In this document: in pieces, positions 37,567-48,338 of the stretch
Layout: each line of letters starts with the position of its first letter
Position numbering within the stretch: position 1 is the stretch's first letter
Notes under the pieces: model-generated
The model's database searches: none
What the model was told of the DNA's origin: nothing
Seen by the model: only the letters and a program-made list of their open reading frames with translations
Assembly: GCA_002708905.1 (NCBI GenBank)
Contig: PAPM01000030.1
Coordinates: 62,001-126,000, forward strand
Reading direction: 5' to 3'
Source of the DNA: Pseudomonadales bacterium
GTDB taxonomy: Bacteria; Pseudomonadota; Gammaproteobacteria; Pseudomonadales; Ketobacteraceae
Length of the DNA: 64,000 nucleotides
Translations under genes and position numbers: made by a program

Positions 37567-39771
37567 TTACAGGTCCCAACTGAAGGATAACCCGAGGGTT
37601 CTGGGTGCAGCGAGGTTCCAGGCAGACCCTCGCGGGGTGTACAGGAAAACTTCCTGACCAAAGGCATGCAGCGGGTAGTGCTCATCAAACAGGTTGCGCA
37701 CCCAGAGGGCCATGACCCCTTGTGCCCCGGCCGGCTGCAGGTACAAGGCCACATCAGACACGCTGTAACCCGGAATTCGACTGCCTGGGACATTCTGCGG
37801 ATCACTGTAGAATTTGGAGGTGTAGCTGCCATCCCATTCCACCCAATAGCGCGTGTGCCGCTGGTCCTGCCAGGAGTAGTTCAGTCGCAGCACCAGGGCA
37901 TGACTGGGCGCCCGCAGCAAACGTTTCCCGGCCAGATCCTCTCCGCTGCCCGGCGACAGGAAATGCTCAAACTCGGTATCGAGATAGGTGTAGTTGCCGG
38001 ACAACTCCAACCCCTGACGCAACCTGAACCTCACCTCCAACTCCATCCCGGCAATGTCTGCCTGCGGCGCATTGGCTTCGGATTCGACTCCGGCAAAGAC
38101 CTGCAGGTCCTCGTAGTCCATATGGAATACGGCACCGTTAAACTGCAAAGCCCGTTCCCGGAAAAAGCCCTTCCACCCCAACTCCGTGTTGACCGCCGAT
38201 TCCGGCCTGCTGCTGGCCAACGCGGATTGGGGAGAGGTTGCCAGGCTATTGAAATTGCCTGCCTTGAAACCTGAGGACACCAGCGCGTACCACATCAGTT
38301 GCTCGGTCATGTGATAGTCCAGCGACAGGGAATAGGACCATTCCTGCCAGCTCTCACTGGTATCAATGAGAAAGTCCGCACTGTTCAGAAGCCCTATATC
38401 CAGTGGATCTCCACCGGTGACCGAAAGCCTGAAGTCCTTCTTAACATAGTCCCGCCGTAACCCCAGGCTGGCACGCCAATCTGCTGCAAAATGCCAGCGC
38501 CCCCGGGCGAATAATGCGGCATTCAGGACATCATTGGTCGAATCATAAAACGTGGTACCGGGGGTATCCGGGGTCAGCAAGGGTGCGGCGCCCAACAGGG
38601 ACACCAGCCCGACAAAGTCCGCCAGCTCATCGCGTTTGATACCTTCCCGCGACAGGAACAAACCCGCGTTCCAACTCCACTCCCGCCACTCGACCTGCAA
38701 CCGCAGTTCCTGGCTGAGCTGCCAGCTGTCCTCCTCACCGGCATTGTTGGATGGGTTGAAATCGATGGGCATGACGGGCAACTCGAATTCGTAATCACCA
38801 CTGGTGAAGAAGGTGTGAGACACCCAGGTGCCGTAATCGACATCCCATTGATAGCGAAGGGATGAGGTATAGTATTCCCGCGCACTGCTGCCGTCCCAGG
38901 GAATGGCTACCTGATCCCAATCATTGGCGTAAGGCGTCAGCCCTACCCCACCGAAGGCAGCATAGGGTATGTCACCCACATACATGCGCGCCGGTTCAAG
39001 GCTACTGCTGTGGCCGTACTCCAGCATCCACTCCAACTGATGATCTCCGGCTCGCCACGCCATTTGTTCACGCAGCGTGAAGTCTTCCGTGTCACTCAAC
39101 TCCGCACCCGTCACTTGATTCTCAAGGTATCCTTTACTGCTGGAATAGGCGATGCTGACGCGGTTGTTGACATGCTCATTGATACGCCGGTTACTGATAA
39201 GGTGCGCGTCCCAGCCACGATCATTGATCCCCAGGGATAACTGGGAATAATCCTTCGCCTCCGGCTTATTCAGTACGACGTTGACAGCGCCACCGATGAC
39301 ACCTTTTCCATACAGGGTGCCTTGTGGGCCTTTCATGACTTCGATCTGTTTGACGTCGAACAGCTGCTGCCGATGAAACCCGGGGCGGGACACATTCATA
39401 CCATCCACCAAATAAGCAACCGAGGGGTCATCACCGGAGCCGGACGCATTAGAGCCGACACCGCGTATGAAAAACTGTGGGGTTACCTGGTTGTATTCGG
39501 TAATAACCAATCCGGAAACCCGATGGTCTACCTGGCCCAGAGAGCTCAATAAGGGCGAATAAAAATTGTTGGGTTCGAGAATGGACAGGGAAAAGGGGAT
39601 ATGTTGCGACAGGCTGTCGCGCTTGTCTGCCTTGGTAAGCACATCGGTGACTTCCACCTCCATCAGCTGCTCCAGTGAGTAGCTGAACAAGTCACCATTC
39701 TGGTCTGCGACCGCCAGCGAAGGCAGCAAAAGCGTAAACGTTATAAAAGCGCGCTGATATCCATCCATCAT
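37567..39771 (-). CDS. TonB-dependent outer-membrane receptor
   Basis: 734 residues with a signal peptide (AFITFTLLLPSLAVADQ, cleavage ~23). Plug domain ~45-165 with VEVTDVLTKADKR, YLVDGMNVSRPGF and the EVMKGPQGTLYGKG motif. The rest is a 22-strand barrel ending in aromatic W/F residues (LGLSFSWDL). It resembles the iron-siderophore/vitamin group, including 'Fe-regulated' receptors with hydrophobic ligands. No Fur box is obvious in the short upstream gap and no transport genes adjoin it, so the ligand is unknown. Confidence 0.92.
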   Translation of the reverse strand: MMDGYQRAFITFTLLLPSLAVADQNGDLFSYSLEQLMEVEVTDVLTKADKRDSLSQHIPFSLSILEPNNFYSPLLSSLGQVDHRVSGLVITEYNQVTPQFFIRGVGSNASGSGDDPSVAYLVDGMNVSRPGFHRQQLFDVKQIEVMKGPQGTLYGKGVIGGAVNVVLNKPEAKDYSQLSLGINDRGWDAHLISNRRINEHVNNRVSIAYSSSKGYLENQVTGAELSDTEDFTLREQMAWRAGDHQLEWMLEYGHSSSLEPARMYVGDIPYAAFGGVGLTPYANDWDQVAIPWDGSSAREYYTSSLRYQWDVDYGTWVSHTFFTSGDYEFELPVMPIDFNPSNNAGEEDSWQLSQELRLQVEWREWSWNAGLFLSREGIKRDELADFVGLVSLLGAAPLLTPDTPGTTFYDSTNDVLNAALFARGRWHFAADWRASLGLRRDYVKKDFRLSVTGGDPLDIGLLNSADFLIDTSESWQEWSYSLSLDYHMTEQLMWYALVSSGFKAGNFNSLATSPQSALASSRPESAVNTELGWKGFFRERALQFNGAVFHMDYEDLQVFAGVESEANAPQADIAGMELEVRFRLRQGLELSGNYTYLDTEFEHFLSPGSGEDLAGKRLLRAPSHALVLRLNYSWQDQRHTRYWVEWDGSYTSKFYSDPQNVPGSRIPGYSVSDVALYLQPAGAQGVMALWVRNLFDEHYPLHAFGQEVFLYTPRGSAWNLAAPRTLGLSFSWDL

Positions 39772-39867
39772 TATTGTTATGGCCTACGCTGAAAATCCAT
39801 TTTGTTTGAGCCCTGCTATTACAGCATAAGGTTATCGCGGCCATTCGTCCAACGCTGCAAAATCCGA

Positions 39868-41670
39868 TCAGGCGGGGTATTCGTGATTGCGAATCACATC
39901 GAGGAAGGCTTCACCGAAACGTTCCAGCTTGCTGTCCCCCACACCGGACAATTTGAGGAAGGTGCGCTCGGTCATCGGTCGCTGCTGAACCATTTCCCGC
40001 AATGTGGCATCGTGGAACACCACGTAGGGTGGCACACCATGCTCTTCTGCCAGTCTCTTGCGACAGGCCCGCAGCGCATTCCACAGCGGCTGATCCTGTT
40101 CATCAATTTCCACAGTGCGGGAACGCTGGGCCATGCCTGCGGTTTTAACCGGGGCTTTACGCAATTGAATGGATTCCTCCCCTCTCAACAGGGGGCGACA
40201 ACGCTCGGTAAGCTTCAGTGCGCCATAAGCATCGGCATCCACCTGCAGATAGCCACGCGCCACCAGTTGCCGCACCACCGCACGCCATTCGTTGTTACTG
40301 AAATCACGGCCGATGCCGTAGGTCGAAAGCTGGTCGTGACGGAACTGAATAATTTTCTCACCGGCGCTGCCCCGCAGCACATCAATGACATGGTTGGCGC
40401 CGAAGCGCTGACCGGTGCGATACACGCAGGACAATAATTTGCGGGCCGCTTCAGAGCCATCCCAGGTGACCGGCGGTTGCAGGCAACAGTCGCAATTTCC
40501 ACAGGGTTCATCCAGGGTTTCGCCGAAGTAACGCAGCAGGGTCTGGCGGCGGCAACTGGTGATCTCACACAGCCCGAGCATGGCATCCAGCCGTTGTCGT
40601 TCCAGTCGTTTGAACTGCTCATTGCCCTCGGAAGTGGCCGCCATCTGCCCCAATTTAACCACGTCTTCCAGGCCATACAGCAGCAATGCGGTGGCCGGTT
40701 CCCCATCGCGCCCGGCGCGCCCGGTTTCCTGATAATAGGCTTCCACACTTTTCGGCAGATCCAGGTGGGCCACAAAGCGCACATCCGGTTTGTCGATTCC
40801 CATCCCGAAAGCAATGGTGGCCACCATGATAATGCCGTCTTCCCGCAGAAAACGTTGCTGGTTGTGTTGACGCGTCTGGGCAGGCAATCCCGCGTGATAG
40901 GGCAAGGCATTGAAGCCTTCTTCGCACAGCCACTCGGCGGTTTTCTCTACTTTGTTGCGCGAAAGACAATACACCACACCGGCGTTGCCGGATTGTTCAT
41001 CCCGCAAGAACTGCAACAGTTGCTGGCGGGGTTTGTCTTTTAGCTGAATCCGGTATTGGATATTGGGGCGGTCAAAGCCACTGATGAAATGCTCTGCCCG
41101 CTGTAAATTCAGACGCTGGGCAATTTCCTGACGGGTACGCTCATCCGCCGTTGCAGTGAGCGCGACTCTGGGCACCTGGGGAAACTGTTCATGTAGCAGG
41201 CTCAACTGCAGGTAGTCGGCGCGGAAATCGTGTCCCCACTGGGACACACAATGGGCTTCGTCAATGGCAAACAGGGAGAGCTGCGCCCGTTGCAGCAGAT
41301 TAAGGCAACGGGGCTGAATCAATCGTTCCGGCGCGATGTACAGCAGTTCCAGCTCACCCTCCAGCAGCTGTTGCTCGATTTCCGCCGCCTGATCGGGCGC
41401 CAGGGATGAATTCAGGAAGCCGGCCTTAACCCCCGCCGCTTTCAGGGCGTCCACCTGATCCTGCATCAGTGCAATCAACGGCGAAATGACAACACCGCAG
41501 CCTGCTCGGGCCAGGGCCGGGATTTGATAACAGAGGGATTTACCTCCACCGGTGGGCATGATGACCAGGGCATCGTTGCCTGCGATCAGGGTATCGATGA
41601 TGGATTGTTGCTGGCCACGAAAGGCATCGTAGCCAAAAACGTGCTGCAGAATGTGGTGCGCTGAACTCAT
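39868..41670 (-). CDS. recQ: ATP-dependent DNA helicase RecQ
   Basis: 600 residues from the ATG at 41670; a longer start at 41736 adds 22 residues unlike the family. Motif 0 [10 protein letters not shown], Walker [17 protein letters not shown] in [16 protein letters not shown], motif V/VI in [16 protein letters not shown] and [10 protein letters not shown]. The RecQ-Ct zinc cluster (CEITSCRRQ ... CGNCDCC), winged helix and C-terminal HRDC domain (~520-600) follow. It unwinds DNA during recombination repair. Confidence 0.97.
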   Translation of the reverse strand: MSSAHHILQHVFGYDAFRGQQQSIIDTLIAGNDALVIMPTGGGKSLCYQIPALARAGCGVVISPLIALMQDQVDALKAAGVKAGFLNSSLAPDQAAEIEQQLLEGELELLYIAPERLIQPRCLNLLQRAQLSLFAIDEAHCVSQWGHDFRADYLQLSLLHEQFPQVPRVALTATADERTRQEIAQRLNLQRAEHFISGFDRPNIQYRIQLKDKPRQQLLQFLRDEQSGNAGVVYCLSRNKVEKTAEWLCEEGFNALPYHAGLPAQTRQHNQQRFLREDGIIMVATIAFGMGIDKPDVRFVAHLDLPKSVEAYYQETGRAGRDGEPATALLLYGLEDVVKLGQMAATSEGNEQFKRLERQRLDAMLGLCEITSCRRQTLLRYFGETLDEPCGNCDCCLQPPVTWDGSEAARKLLSCVYRTGQRFGANHVIDVLRGSAGEKIIQFRHDQLSTYGIGRDFSNNEWRAVVRQLVARGYLQVDADAYGALKLTERCRPLLRGEESIQLRKAPVKTAGMAQRSRTVEIDEQDQPLWNALRACRKRLAEEHGVPPYVVFHDATLREMVQQRPMTERTFLKLSGVGDSKLERFGEAFLDVIRNHEYPA

Positions 41671-41751
41671 TCGGAAGACAAAACCAGATGTGGAAACCAG
41701 CCCGCAGGATACCAGATCACGCCTCTGCTGGCCCATAAACCTGATGCAGAT

Positions 41752-41767
41752 TGTCTACTTCACGACA
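41752..41767 (+). promoter_or_regulatory. NifA box 1 upstream of nifF
   Basis: TGT-CTACTTCACG-ACA, a perfect TGT-N10-ACA upstream activator sequence, ~180 bases before the -24 element. Confidence 0.7.
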
Positions 41768-41802
41768 TTGATTCCAGCCCACCGCAACACCCCGCTGGTT
41801 TC

Positions 41803-41818
41803 TGTCGCATTTACCACA
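41803..41818 (+). promoter_or_regulatory. NifA box 2 upstream of nifF
   Basis: TGT-CGCATTTACC-ACA, perfect TGT-N10-ACA, 128 bases before the -24 element, within the usual enhancer range. Confidence 0.8.
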
Positions 41819-41845
41819 ATCCCCCTGATTGGGGTTTTGTGGCAT

Positions 41846-41861
41846 TGTCGGAATAACAACA
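41846..41861 (+). promoter_or_regulatory. NifA box 3 upstream of nifF
   Basis: TGT-CGGAATAACA-ACA, perfect TGT-N10-ACA, 85 bases before the -24 element. Three such boxes in 110 bases is far above chance. Confidence 0.8.
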
Positions 41862-41944
41862 AGCGCTCTTCCCTTATCCTGACAAACATCTGTAAATTTC
41901 CCATTTATCATAAACTTAGACACACTAGCCTTGCCACAACCAGC

Positions 41945-41960
41945 TGGCACATCATCTGCA
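41945..41960 (+). promoter_or_regulatory. Sigma54 promoter of nifF
   Basis: TGGCACATCATCTGCA: the -24 TGGCAC is perfect and GG-N10-GC spacing is correct, with CTGC in place of TTGC at -12. It lies ~95 bases before the nifF ATG. The 41671-42054 gap otherwise has no gene. Confidence 0.82.
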
Positions 41961-42003
41961 GTTAAAGATCAGGGGGGCACTCCCAACACCGCGCCCAACT
42001 TAA

Positions 42004-42597
<594 letters not shown>

Positions 42598-42642
42598 GAC
42601 ATGTTGTAACCAGTTAGGTTTACGAACTCAAAACACTGAAGC

Positions 42643-42676
42643 AAAAAGGAGATAATCATTCGATTATCTCCTTTTT
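42643..42676. terminator. Bidirectional terminator between nifF and clpX
   Basis: Perfect 15-base stem AAAAAGGAGATAATC / GATTATCTCCTTTTT with a 4-base loop. The A- and T-tracts on the two arms serve transcripts from both sides. Confidence 0.93.
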
Positions 42677-42707
42677 TTATCGTGTACCGTGCGTGACCGA
42701 TTGCGGC

Positions 42708-44024
42708 TCAGGCAGCCGGCACGGCTTCCTTGGCGGCCTCTCGATTTAAAGTAACCTCTCCGATGATCTCTTTCACCACCAACTCCTGGTCATCCAGTTC
42801 ACCTTCCCCGTCCACCGTAATAATACATTTCTCCAGCCCTTGCCGGGTCGGCAGATCAAACATGGTGGATCGCAACAGGGATTCCAGCATGGCACGCAAA
42901 CCACGGGCGCCGGTGCCCCGCTTCACCGCCTGCCCGGCAATGTAATCCAGGGAGGATTCTGTAAATTCCAGATCCACATTCTGGAACATAAACAGCTGTC
43001 GATATTGCTTGGTCAACGCATTGCGTGGTTCCAACAGAATCCGCTTGAGACTGGCCACATCCAATTCATGCAGGAAAGTGATAATGGGGAAACGGCCGAT
43101 AAACTCCGGTATCAAGCCGAACTGCTGCAGATCATCCGGTTGCAGACCGGCCAACAATTCATCATTGGACAGTTCATCATCCTGCTTGATCGCTGCATTG
43201 AAACCGATACCGGTATTGGGTGGACGCAACCGCTTGCCGATCACTTCGGTCAAACCGGGGAAAGCACCACCGACAATGAACAGGATATTTTGCGTGTTGA
43301 GTATGACTTCTTCACTGCTGCCATCCCGGCGGCCGGACTTGGGGAGGTGGACCTCAGTCCCTTCCACCATTTTCAACAGGGCCTGCTGCACCCCTTCACC
43401 GGAAATGTCACGCACTGCTCCACCGCCGGAACCGCGTTTGGCAAGCTTGTCGATTTCATCGATATAAACGATGCCCCATTGTGCCTGTTGCACATCCCCC
43501 TGGGCCGCTTCCAGCAATCGCTTCAGCAAGCTCTCCACATCATCCCCCACATAACCCGCCTGGGTCAGTGACGTGGCATCGCCCACCACAAAGGGTACAC
43601 CGATAATGCGCGCCAGGGTTTTAACCAATAAGGTTTTACCGGTACCGGATGGTCCCGCCATCAGAACATTGGATTTCTCCAACTCCACCTGCTCCGCATC
43701 CAATTGTGCAATGCTGGCACTGGTGCCCTGGTTCATTAACCGCAGGTAGTGGTTATAGACGGCAACGGAAAGTGTTTTCTTGGCCTCATCCTGGCCAATG
43801 ATGTACTCGTCGAGAAAGTTCTTGATCGCAGCCGGTGTTTTCAGCTCCGGCTCTACGGCAACGGCCTTGCGCCCCCAACTACTGACCACCTGAAAGGCCA
43901 GTTTTACGCACTGCTCGCAGATATGCCCATCGTTGCCGGCAATGAGCGGCACCTCTGCGCTTTTTTCCACCCCACAAAATGAACAGGTGGGCACCACCGA
44001 TTCAATAGGCGTATTTTCTGCCAT
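42708..44024 (-). CDS. clpX: ClpX-type ATPase, nif-cluster paralogue
   Basis: 438 residues from the ATG at 44024 (GGAG 8 bases upstream); an in-frame TTG at 44039 is less likely. N-terminal zinc-binding domain CSFC ... CEQC (~14-36), Walker A AGPSGTGKTLLVK, pore loop GYVGDD, Walker B IVYIDEIDKLAKR and sensor regions. There is no clpP beside it. In A. vinelandii a nif-linked clpX follows nifM in the same way. A role in turning over or handling nitrogenase maturation proteins is likely. It is less canonical than housekeeping ClpX at its N- and C-termini. Confidence 0.92.
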   Translation of the reverse strand: MAENTPIESVVPTCSFCGVEKSAEVPLIAGNDGHICEQCVKLAFQVVSSWGRKAVAVEPELKTPAAIKNFLDEYIIGQDEAKKTLSVAVYNHYLRLMNQGTSASIAQLDAEQVELEKSNVLMAGPSGTGKTLLVKTLARIIGVPFVVGDATSLTQAGYVGDDVESLLKRLLEAAQGDVQQAQWGIVYIDEIDKLAKRGSGGGAVRDISGEGVQQALLKMVEGTEVHLPKSGRRDGSSEEVILNTQNILFIVGGAFPGLTEVIGKRLRPPNTGIGFNAAIKQDDELSNDELLAGLQPDDLQQFGLIPEFIGRFPIITFLHELDVASLKRILLEPRNALTKQYRQLFMFQNVDLEFTESSLDYIAGQAVKRGTGARGLRAMLESLLRSTMFDLPTRQGLEKCIITVDGEGELDDQELVVKEIIGEVTLNREAAKEAVPAA

Positions 44025-44051
44025 GACTGCATTCTCCAATTCCGGGCCGGG

Positions 44052-44924
44052 TTATTCCGCAGAAGCTTTCTGAGGAACACTCAGCACTTGCTTGAGCCAG
44101 CGTTTCTGCTCACGCACTCTCTGGCGCTGCGTCAACTGCTCCTGCAACGCAGGCAGTACATCCGATAACGAGGCTTTGCTGGCTGGTTTAATGGTCTCAC
44201 ACAGCAAGATGTGAAAACCGTTATCTGTTTGAATCACTTCGCTTAGCTGGCCGGCTTTCATCTGAAACAGCACTTCATCCAGTTCCGGATACAAAGTACC
44301 TTTTTTGACTTCTCCAATCAGTCCACCCTGCAAGGCAGAGGGGCATTCAGAATGCTGCAAAGCCTGTTGTTCGAAACGATGGGGATGTTTCTGCACCCGG
44401 CTGCGAATGGTTTCAATTCTATCGCGGGCAGCAGCTTCGGTGTTTTCCTTAAACTCATGGTTGATGGTAATGAGAATATGACGCACGACGCGGGTTTCTT
44501 CTTTCTCAAATTTTTCCGGATGCAGGTAGTAAAACAGGCGGGCTTCCGTTTCATCCACGGTTTCCACTGAACTGCTGATGTAATTCATAACCGCCTCGAC
44601 CCGCAGCTCCCGCTCCACGGAATTACGCAGGGTTTCCTGATCCAGCCCATTGGCCGCCAGTGCTTCATCGAAGTCATCATCGGATTCGTAGCGCTTGCGG
44701 ATCATCTGGATAGCCGAATCCAGCTCAACCTGTGGCACCGCCACCTGGCGAGCTTCCGGTTGTGCCAGAATGGCCTGTTCCATGAACATCTCACGGCGCG
44801 CAATATCAGTGGCTTCCTGCGCCTGCTGCTGGCTCATACCGTCGGGGTTGGTACCGAAGCGTTCGCTGGCAATACGCAACAAGCGGTAATTGATGGTATC
44901 TGCCCGTGCCATTTCAGCTTGCAT
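44052..44924 (-). CDS. nifM: NifM, peptidyl-prolyl isomerase for nitrogenase Fe protein
   Basis: 290 residues from the ATG at 44924, which overlaps the nifZ stop and has AGGA 8 bases upstream. A longer start at 44945 is possible. The C-terminal parvulin domain (~135-240) includes VVRHILITINHEFKENT, HSECPSALQGGLIGEVKKGT and GFHILLCE. The N-terminal part (INYRLLRIASERFG) matches NifM. It is needed to mature NifH. nifH itself is elsewhere in the genome. Confidence 0.93.
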   Translation of the reverse strand: MQAEMARADTINYRLLRIASERFGTNPDGMSQQQAQEATDIARREMFMEQAILAQPEARQVAVPQVELDSAIQMIRKRYESDDDFDEALAANGLDQETLRNSVERELRVEAVMNYISSSVETVDETEARLFYYLHPEKFEKEETRVVRHILITINHEFKENTEAAARDRIETIRSRVQKHPHRFEQQALQHSECPSALQGGLIGEVKKGTLYPELDEVLFQMKAGQLSEVIQTDNGFHILLCETIKPASKASLSDVLPALQEQLTQRQRVREQKRWLKQVLSVPQKASAE

Positions 44925-45381
44925 TGCCACATTCCTGTTCGTCATCTTCCCCGGCCAACGCCAGCTCGGGAATCTCGTAGAGCTCATCGTCACCAGAGAA
45001 TTTGATTAGGTAATACATGGTCCCTGGTTCCCGCACTACTTTTTGCACTTCTCCGACAGTGCCTTTGGGGGCTATCACCTGACCCTCGCTTTGCAAAGTG
45101 ACTTTGGTGACTACCTTTTCCCGAAATTCAAATCGGTTGGGAATCCATTCATCCTCAGCCAGAATCAATTCTTCCTCACGGCAACCCACTGTCATTCCAG
45201 CTTCAAGAAAGTTCACACGATAGATCAGTTGATCCTGCAGATAGGTTCCCACATCGTAGACCACGCCGACGGAACCACGCCGAATCAGCATTTCCCCGAC
45301 TTCTTTGCCCGGATAGGTACCGTCATTCCGCACATTACGCGTTAATCTGACCTCGCTGCCGTAATCATATGCAGGCTTCAT
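44914..45381 (-). CDS. nifZ: NifZ
   Basis: 155 residues. NifZ SH3-like core: VRLTRNVRNDGTYPGKEVGE, then LIRRGSVGVVYDVGTYLQ and the cysteine in VGCREEELI. A second, similar barrel-like half follows (KGTVGEVQKVVREPGTMYYL). NifZ acts in P-cluster assembly on NifDK. The C-terminal tail overlaps nifM's start by 11 bases, giving translational coupling. Confidence 0.93.
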   Translation of the reverse strand: MKPAYDYGSEVRLTRNVRNDGTYPGKEVGEMLIRRGSVGVVYDVGTYLQDQLIYRVNFLEAGMTVGCREEELILAEDEWIPNRFEFREKVVTKVTLQSEGQVIAPKGTVGEVQKVVREPGTMYYLIKFSGDDELYEIPELALAGEDDEQECGNAS

Positions 45382-45420
45382 GGATCACCTCGACTTCTGA
45401 TGACTGAGTGGCTTGTCGAT

Positions 45421-45771
45421 TTATTTCAGCAATGCATCCACCGAAACGAATGTAGTCTGCGGCCCCTGCATCTTGAATACCTTGAATACCTTTTCCGTCA
45501 GGGCATCGGATTCAACAAAGTCCTGGTATGCCTGGGTCAGCAATGCCTTGTACAAGGCTGCCATGGCGTCGTCATTGCCTTCGTATTGTTCAACCATCTC
45601 GTGATTCTGGTTCAGGTAGTCATGGAACCGCTGCATGATGTGGAGGCGGTTGACATGAACTACACTGGGGTCAAAGGGTATTTCGAAGAACACCAGAAAA
45701 TCCTCTGCGGAACTCAATTCCTCCATCAGGTCTTCCAGTTCACCCTCTTGGTATTTGGTTTCAGTACTCAT
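45421..45771 (-). CDS. nifW: NifW, nitrogenase-stabilising/protective protein
   Basis: 116 residues, family length. Core EELSSAEDFLVFFEIPFDPSV followed by VNRLHIMQRFHDYLNQ is the NifW signature. NifW helps protect or mature the MoFe protein. It is 39 bases ahead of nifZ in the operon. Confidence 0.95.
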   Translation of the reverse strand: MSTETKYQEGELEDLMEELSSAEDFLVFFEIPFDPSVVHVNRLHIMQRFHDYLNQNHEMVEQYEGNDDAMAALYKALLTQAYQDFVESDALTEKVFKVFKMQGPQTTFVSVDALLK

Positions 45772-45807
45772 GTCATTTACCTCATTGATTGAGTGGTAGC
45801 GCTGCGT

Positions 45808-46326
45808 TTATTCGGTAGCAGAACCGGCGCGAGTTACAACAGCAGGCCCCATCGCCTGCAGTAAAACCCGTGCGCCGAGTCGGTCGTTGTTATCCAGGGC
45901 GATCACCTTGTTGAGCATGGCAACCCCTTCCTGAATATTCCCCATGCGCAGATTCAGGTAACCTGCTCCTTTCAAAGCCAGCAAATAAAACCTGACCACG
46001 GTGAAAGACTGCATAACCCCGTTGGCAAGATCGGAAAACTCCACTTCGCGCCAGTGCACGGGGAAACCGATTTCGCCAGCCACAGCAGCCATGGCTTCGT
46101 AAGCGATCTTCAATGCTTCTTCGTATCGATGTTGGTAGTAATAGAAGCGATAAAGCGCAACCAGTACCGATAAATTGAGAGGGGCGATGTCATACGCTTT
46201 CAGTAAGCAGGCTTCAGCTCCACCATCCGAGTATTGTTCGGAGGCAGATTGAATCAGCTCTGCAACATCCTGGGGCATCTCTTCATCGAAATAGAGTTTT
46301 TGCCCTTCAAAATCCTGTAAATCCAT
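45808..46326 (-). CDS. TPR-like protein of the nif operon
   Basis: 172 residues. Two to three TPR-like helical pairs: LKAYDIAPLNLSVLVALYRF (~43-62), YYQHRYEEALKIAYEAM and AGYLNLRMGNIQEGVAMLNK (~129-148). A homologue of unknown function lies at the same place, between cysE and nifW, in related nif clusters. It is probably an assembly scaffold for maturation factors, but that is inferred. Located 12 bases after cysE. Confidence 0.75.
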   Translation of the reverse strand: MDLQDFEGQKLYFDEEMPQDVAELIQSASEQYSDGGAEACLLKAYDIAPLNLSVLVALYRFYYYQHRYEEALKIAYEAMAAVAGEIGFPVHWREVEFSDLANGVMQSFTVVRFYLLALKGAGYLNLRMGNIQEGVAMLNKVIALDNNDRLGARVLLQAMGPAVVTRAGSATE

Positions 46327-46338
46327 AGTCTTCGTCCT

Positions 46339-47136
46339 TTAAACCCGCTTAAGTGCTCGTTCCACTTTGCCGCCAGGACAATCATCCTTGCACACCTGAT
46401 TATCAACATCGCAATCTGCGTATCCCGTGGCAGCCAGTCCGGTATTCAACTGCCCTTCCAGGGCGTCGATCCGTTCCAGTAAACATGCAATGGCTTTGCC
46501 AACCGGGTCCGGGATCAAATGATGATCAAGGTCGATGCCATAGGGATTCAGCTGTCCCACTTCGCGCAACTTCACGATCTTGCCGGGGATACCCACTACC
46601 GTGCAGCCGTTGGGCACATCTTCCACCACCACCGAGTTGGCACCCACTCGACAGTTGTCACCCACGGTGATATTGCCGAGGATTTTGGCACCACAGCCAA
46701 CCATAACGCCGTTACCCAGGGTAGGATGGCGCTTACCTTTATTCCAGCTGGTACCCCCAAGAGTAACGCCGTGGTAAAGAGTGACGTCGTTGCCGACAAT
46801 GGCGGTTTCGCCCACCACCACGCAAGCACCATGGTCGATGAAAAAGCGTTCGCCGATTTGGGCACCGGGATGAATATCCACATTACTGATGAAACGACCG
46901 ATAAACGACAACAAACGGGCTGGATAACGCCAGCCTTTCAACCACAGCCGGCTGGCGATACGATGCAACATCACCGCGTGTACACCGGGATAGGTGGTCA
47001 ACACTTCAAACACATTGCGCGCCGCAGGATCCCGTTGAAAGACACTGGCAATGTCATCTTTCAACTGACGGAATAAACTTTTTCTGGGCTGAGCATTGAT
47101 TACTGCACTACTGCTATGGCTGGCATGGTTTGGCAT
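46339..47136 (-). CDS. cysE: Serine O-acetyltransferase, nif-linked
   Basis: 265 residues. N-terminal helical domain, then a left-handed beta-helix with hexapeptide repeats: [53 protein letters not shown] and [12 protein letters not shown]. It forms O-acetylserine for cysteine synthesis, feeding NifS. The C-terminal ~40 residues hold four cysteines ([18 protein letters not shown]), an unusual tail. It overlaps the nifV 3' end by 37 bases. Same order as in A. vinelandii. Confidence 0.94.
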   Translation of the reverse strand: MPNHASHSSSAVINAQPRKSLFRQLKDDIASVFQRDPAARNVFEVLTTYPGVHAVMLHRIASRLWLKGWRYPARLLSFIGRFISNVDIHPGAQIGERFFIDHGACVVVGETAIVGNDVTLYHGVTLGGTSWNKGKRHPTLGNGVMVGCGAKILGNITVGDNCRVGANSVVVEDVPNGCTVVGIPGKIVKLREVGQLNPYGIDLDHHLIPDPVGKAIACLLERIDALEGQLNTGLAATGYADCDVDNQVCKDDCPGGKVERALKRV

Positions 47137-48314
47137 GACTCTGCTCCAAGTTGACTCGGCTGGTTTTTACCCTTCAGCGCGCCATTGTTGACGATGGACA
47201 CATACAGCAATAACAAATCTTTTGGCTGTGGGCTGCGCTTGGTACGGGTGACTTCCTGGCGAACCTGTTGCAGCAGGATGGGTACCTGCCAATCCGCCAG
47301 TTCTACTCCCAGATCCTGGTACGCTTTTATCAGCATATGCTTGCCGGAATGCTTGCCCAGCACCATGCTGTGTTCCCGACCCACTTCACTGGGGTCCAGG
47401 CCTTGGTAATTGCGTGAATCTTTCATCAGGCCATCCACGTGGATACCCGCTTCGTGGGTAAAGACACCTTGTCCCACAATACTTTTCTGCCAACCCACCA
47501 AACGGCCGGAGGCCTGTTCCACCAGACTGGACAGTGCGGGCACACCCAGGCTGTCCACACCGGTATCGATGCCGTGCAGGTTTTTCAGGCCCAGCACACA
47601 TTCTTCCAATGCGGCGTTACCGGCGCGCTCACCCAAGCCATTGACAGTGGTGTTGATATGGGTTGCACCACCCAGCACCGCCGCCAGGGTATTGGCGGTA
47701 GCCAAACCGTAGTCGTCGTGGGCATGCATTTCGATTTCCAGATCGGTACTGGCCCGCAGCTGTTGGATCTTCTGCATGACCGAAAAGGGTTCCATGATGC
47801 CAACCGTATCGGCATAACGGATGCGGCGGGCACCTGCCTTCTGGGAGACTTCTGCCACCCGCTTTAAGAAATCCATGTCTGCGCGGGATGAATCCTCGCA
47901 TCCCACGCAGACATCGAATCCCATGTCCAGCGCGGTACGAACCAAACGCTGTATTTGGGTGATGACCCAGCCCCGGTCCCGACGCAGTTTGTTCAGAATC
48001 TGCTGATCCGATACCGGTATGGATAAATCCACAATATCCACACCGACGCTCTGCACCGCTAGCAGATCTGCATCAAACATCCGGCACCAGGCCATCAACT
48101 TGGACGGCAATCGGAGATCGGCTATGGCCTGCATCACCTCTCGTTCTTCCTCACCCATGGCAGGAATTCCGATTTCAAGCTCACCGACACCAATGTTGGA
48201 TAACTGCTGGGCAATGGCCAGTTTTTCCTCCGCCGTAAAGGCGACTCCGGCGCTTTGCTCACCATCCCGCAGGGTGGTGTCGTTGATCATGACTCGAGGT
48301 TGATGAAGGCTCAT
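47100..48314 (-). CDS. nifV: Homocitrate synthase
   Basis: 404 residues. N-terminal [17 protein letters not shown], metal-binding [26 protein letters not shown] and [11 protein letters not shown]. It condenses acetyl-CoA and 2-oxoglutarate to homocitrate, the organic ligand of FeMo-co. Sits 24 bases after nifS and overlaps cysE. Confidence 0.97.
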   Translation of the reverse strand: MSLHQPRVMINDTTLRDGEQSAGVAFTAEEKLAIAQQLSNIGVGELEIGIPAMGEEEREVMQAIADLRLPSKLMAWCRMFDADLLAVQSVGVDIVDLSIPVSDQQILNKLRRDRGWVITQIQRLVRTALDMGFDVCVGCEDSSRADMDFLKRVAEVSQKAGARRIRYADTVGIMEPFSVMQKIQQLRASTDLEIEMHAHDDYGLATANTLAAVLGGATHINTTVNGLGERAGNAALEECVLGLKNLHGIDTGVDSLGVPALSSLVEQASGRLVGWQKSIVGQGVFTHEAGIHVDGLMKDSRNYQGLDPSEVGREHSMVLGKHSGKHMLIKAYQDLGVELADWQVPILLQQVRQEVTRTKRSPQPKDLLLLYVSIVNNGALKGKNQPSQLGAESCQTMPAIAVVQ

Positions 48315-48338
48315 AACAACTACCTCTCTACATTGCCG

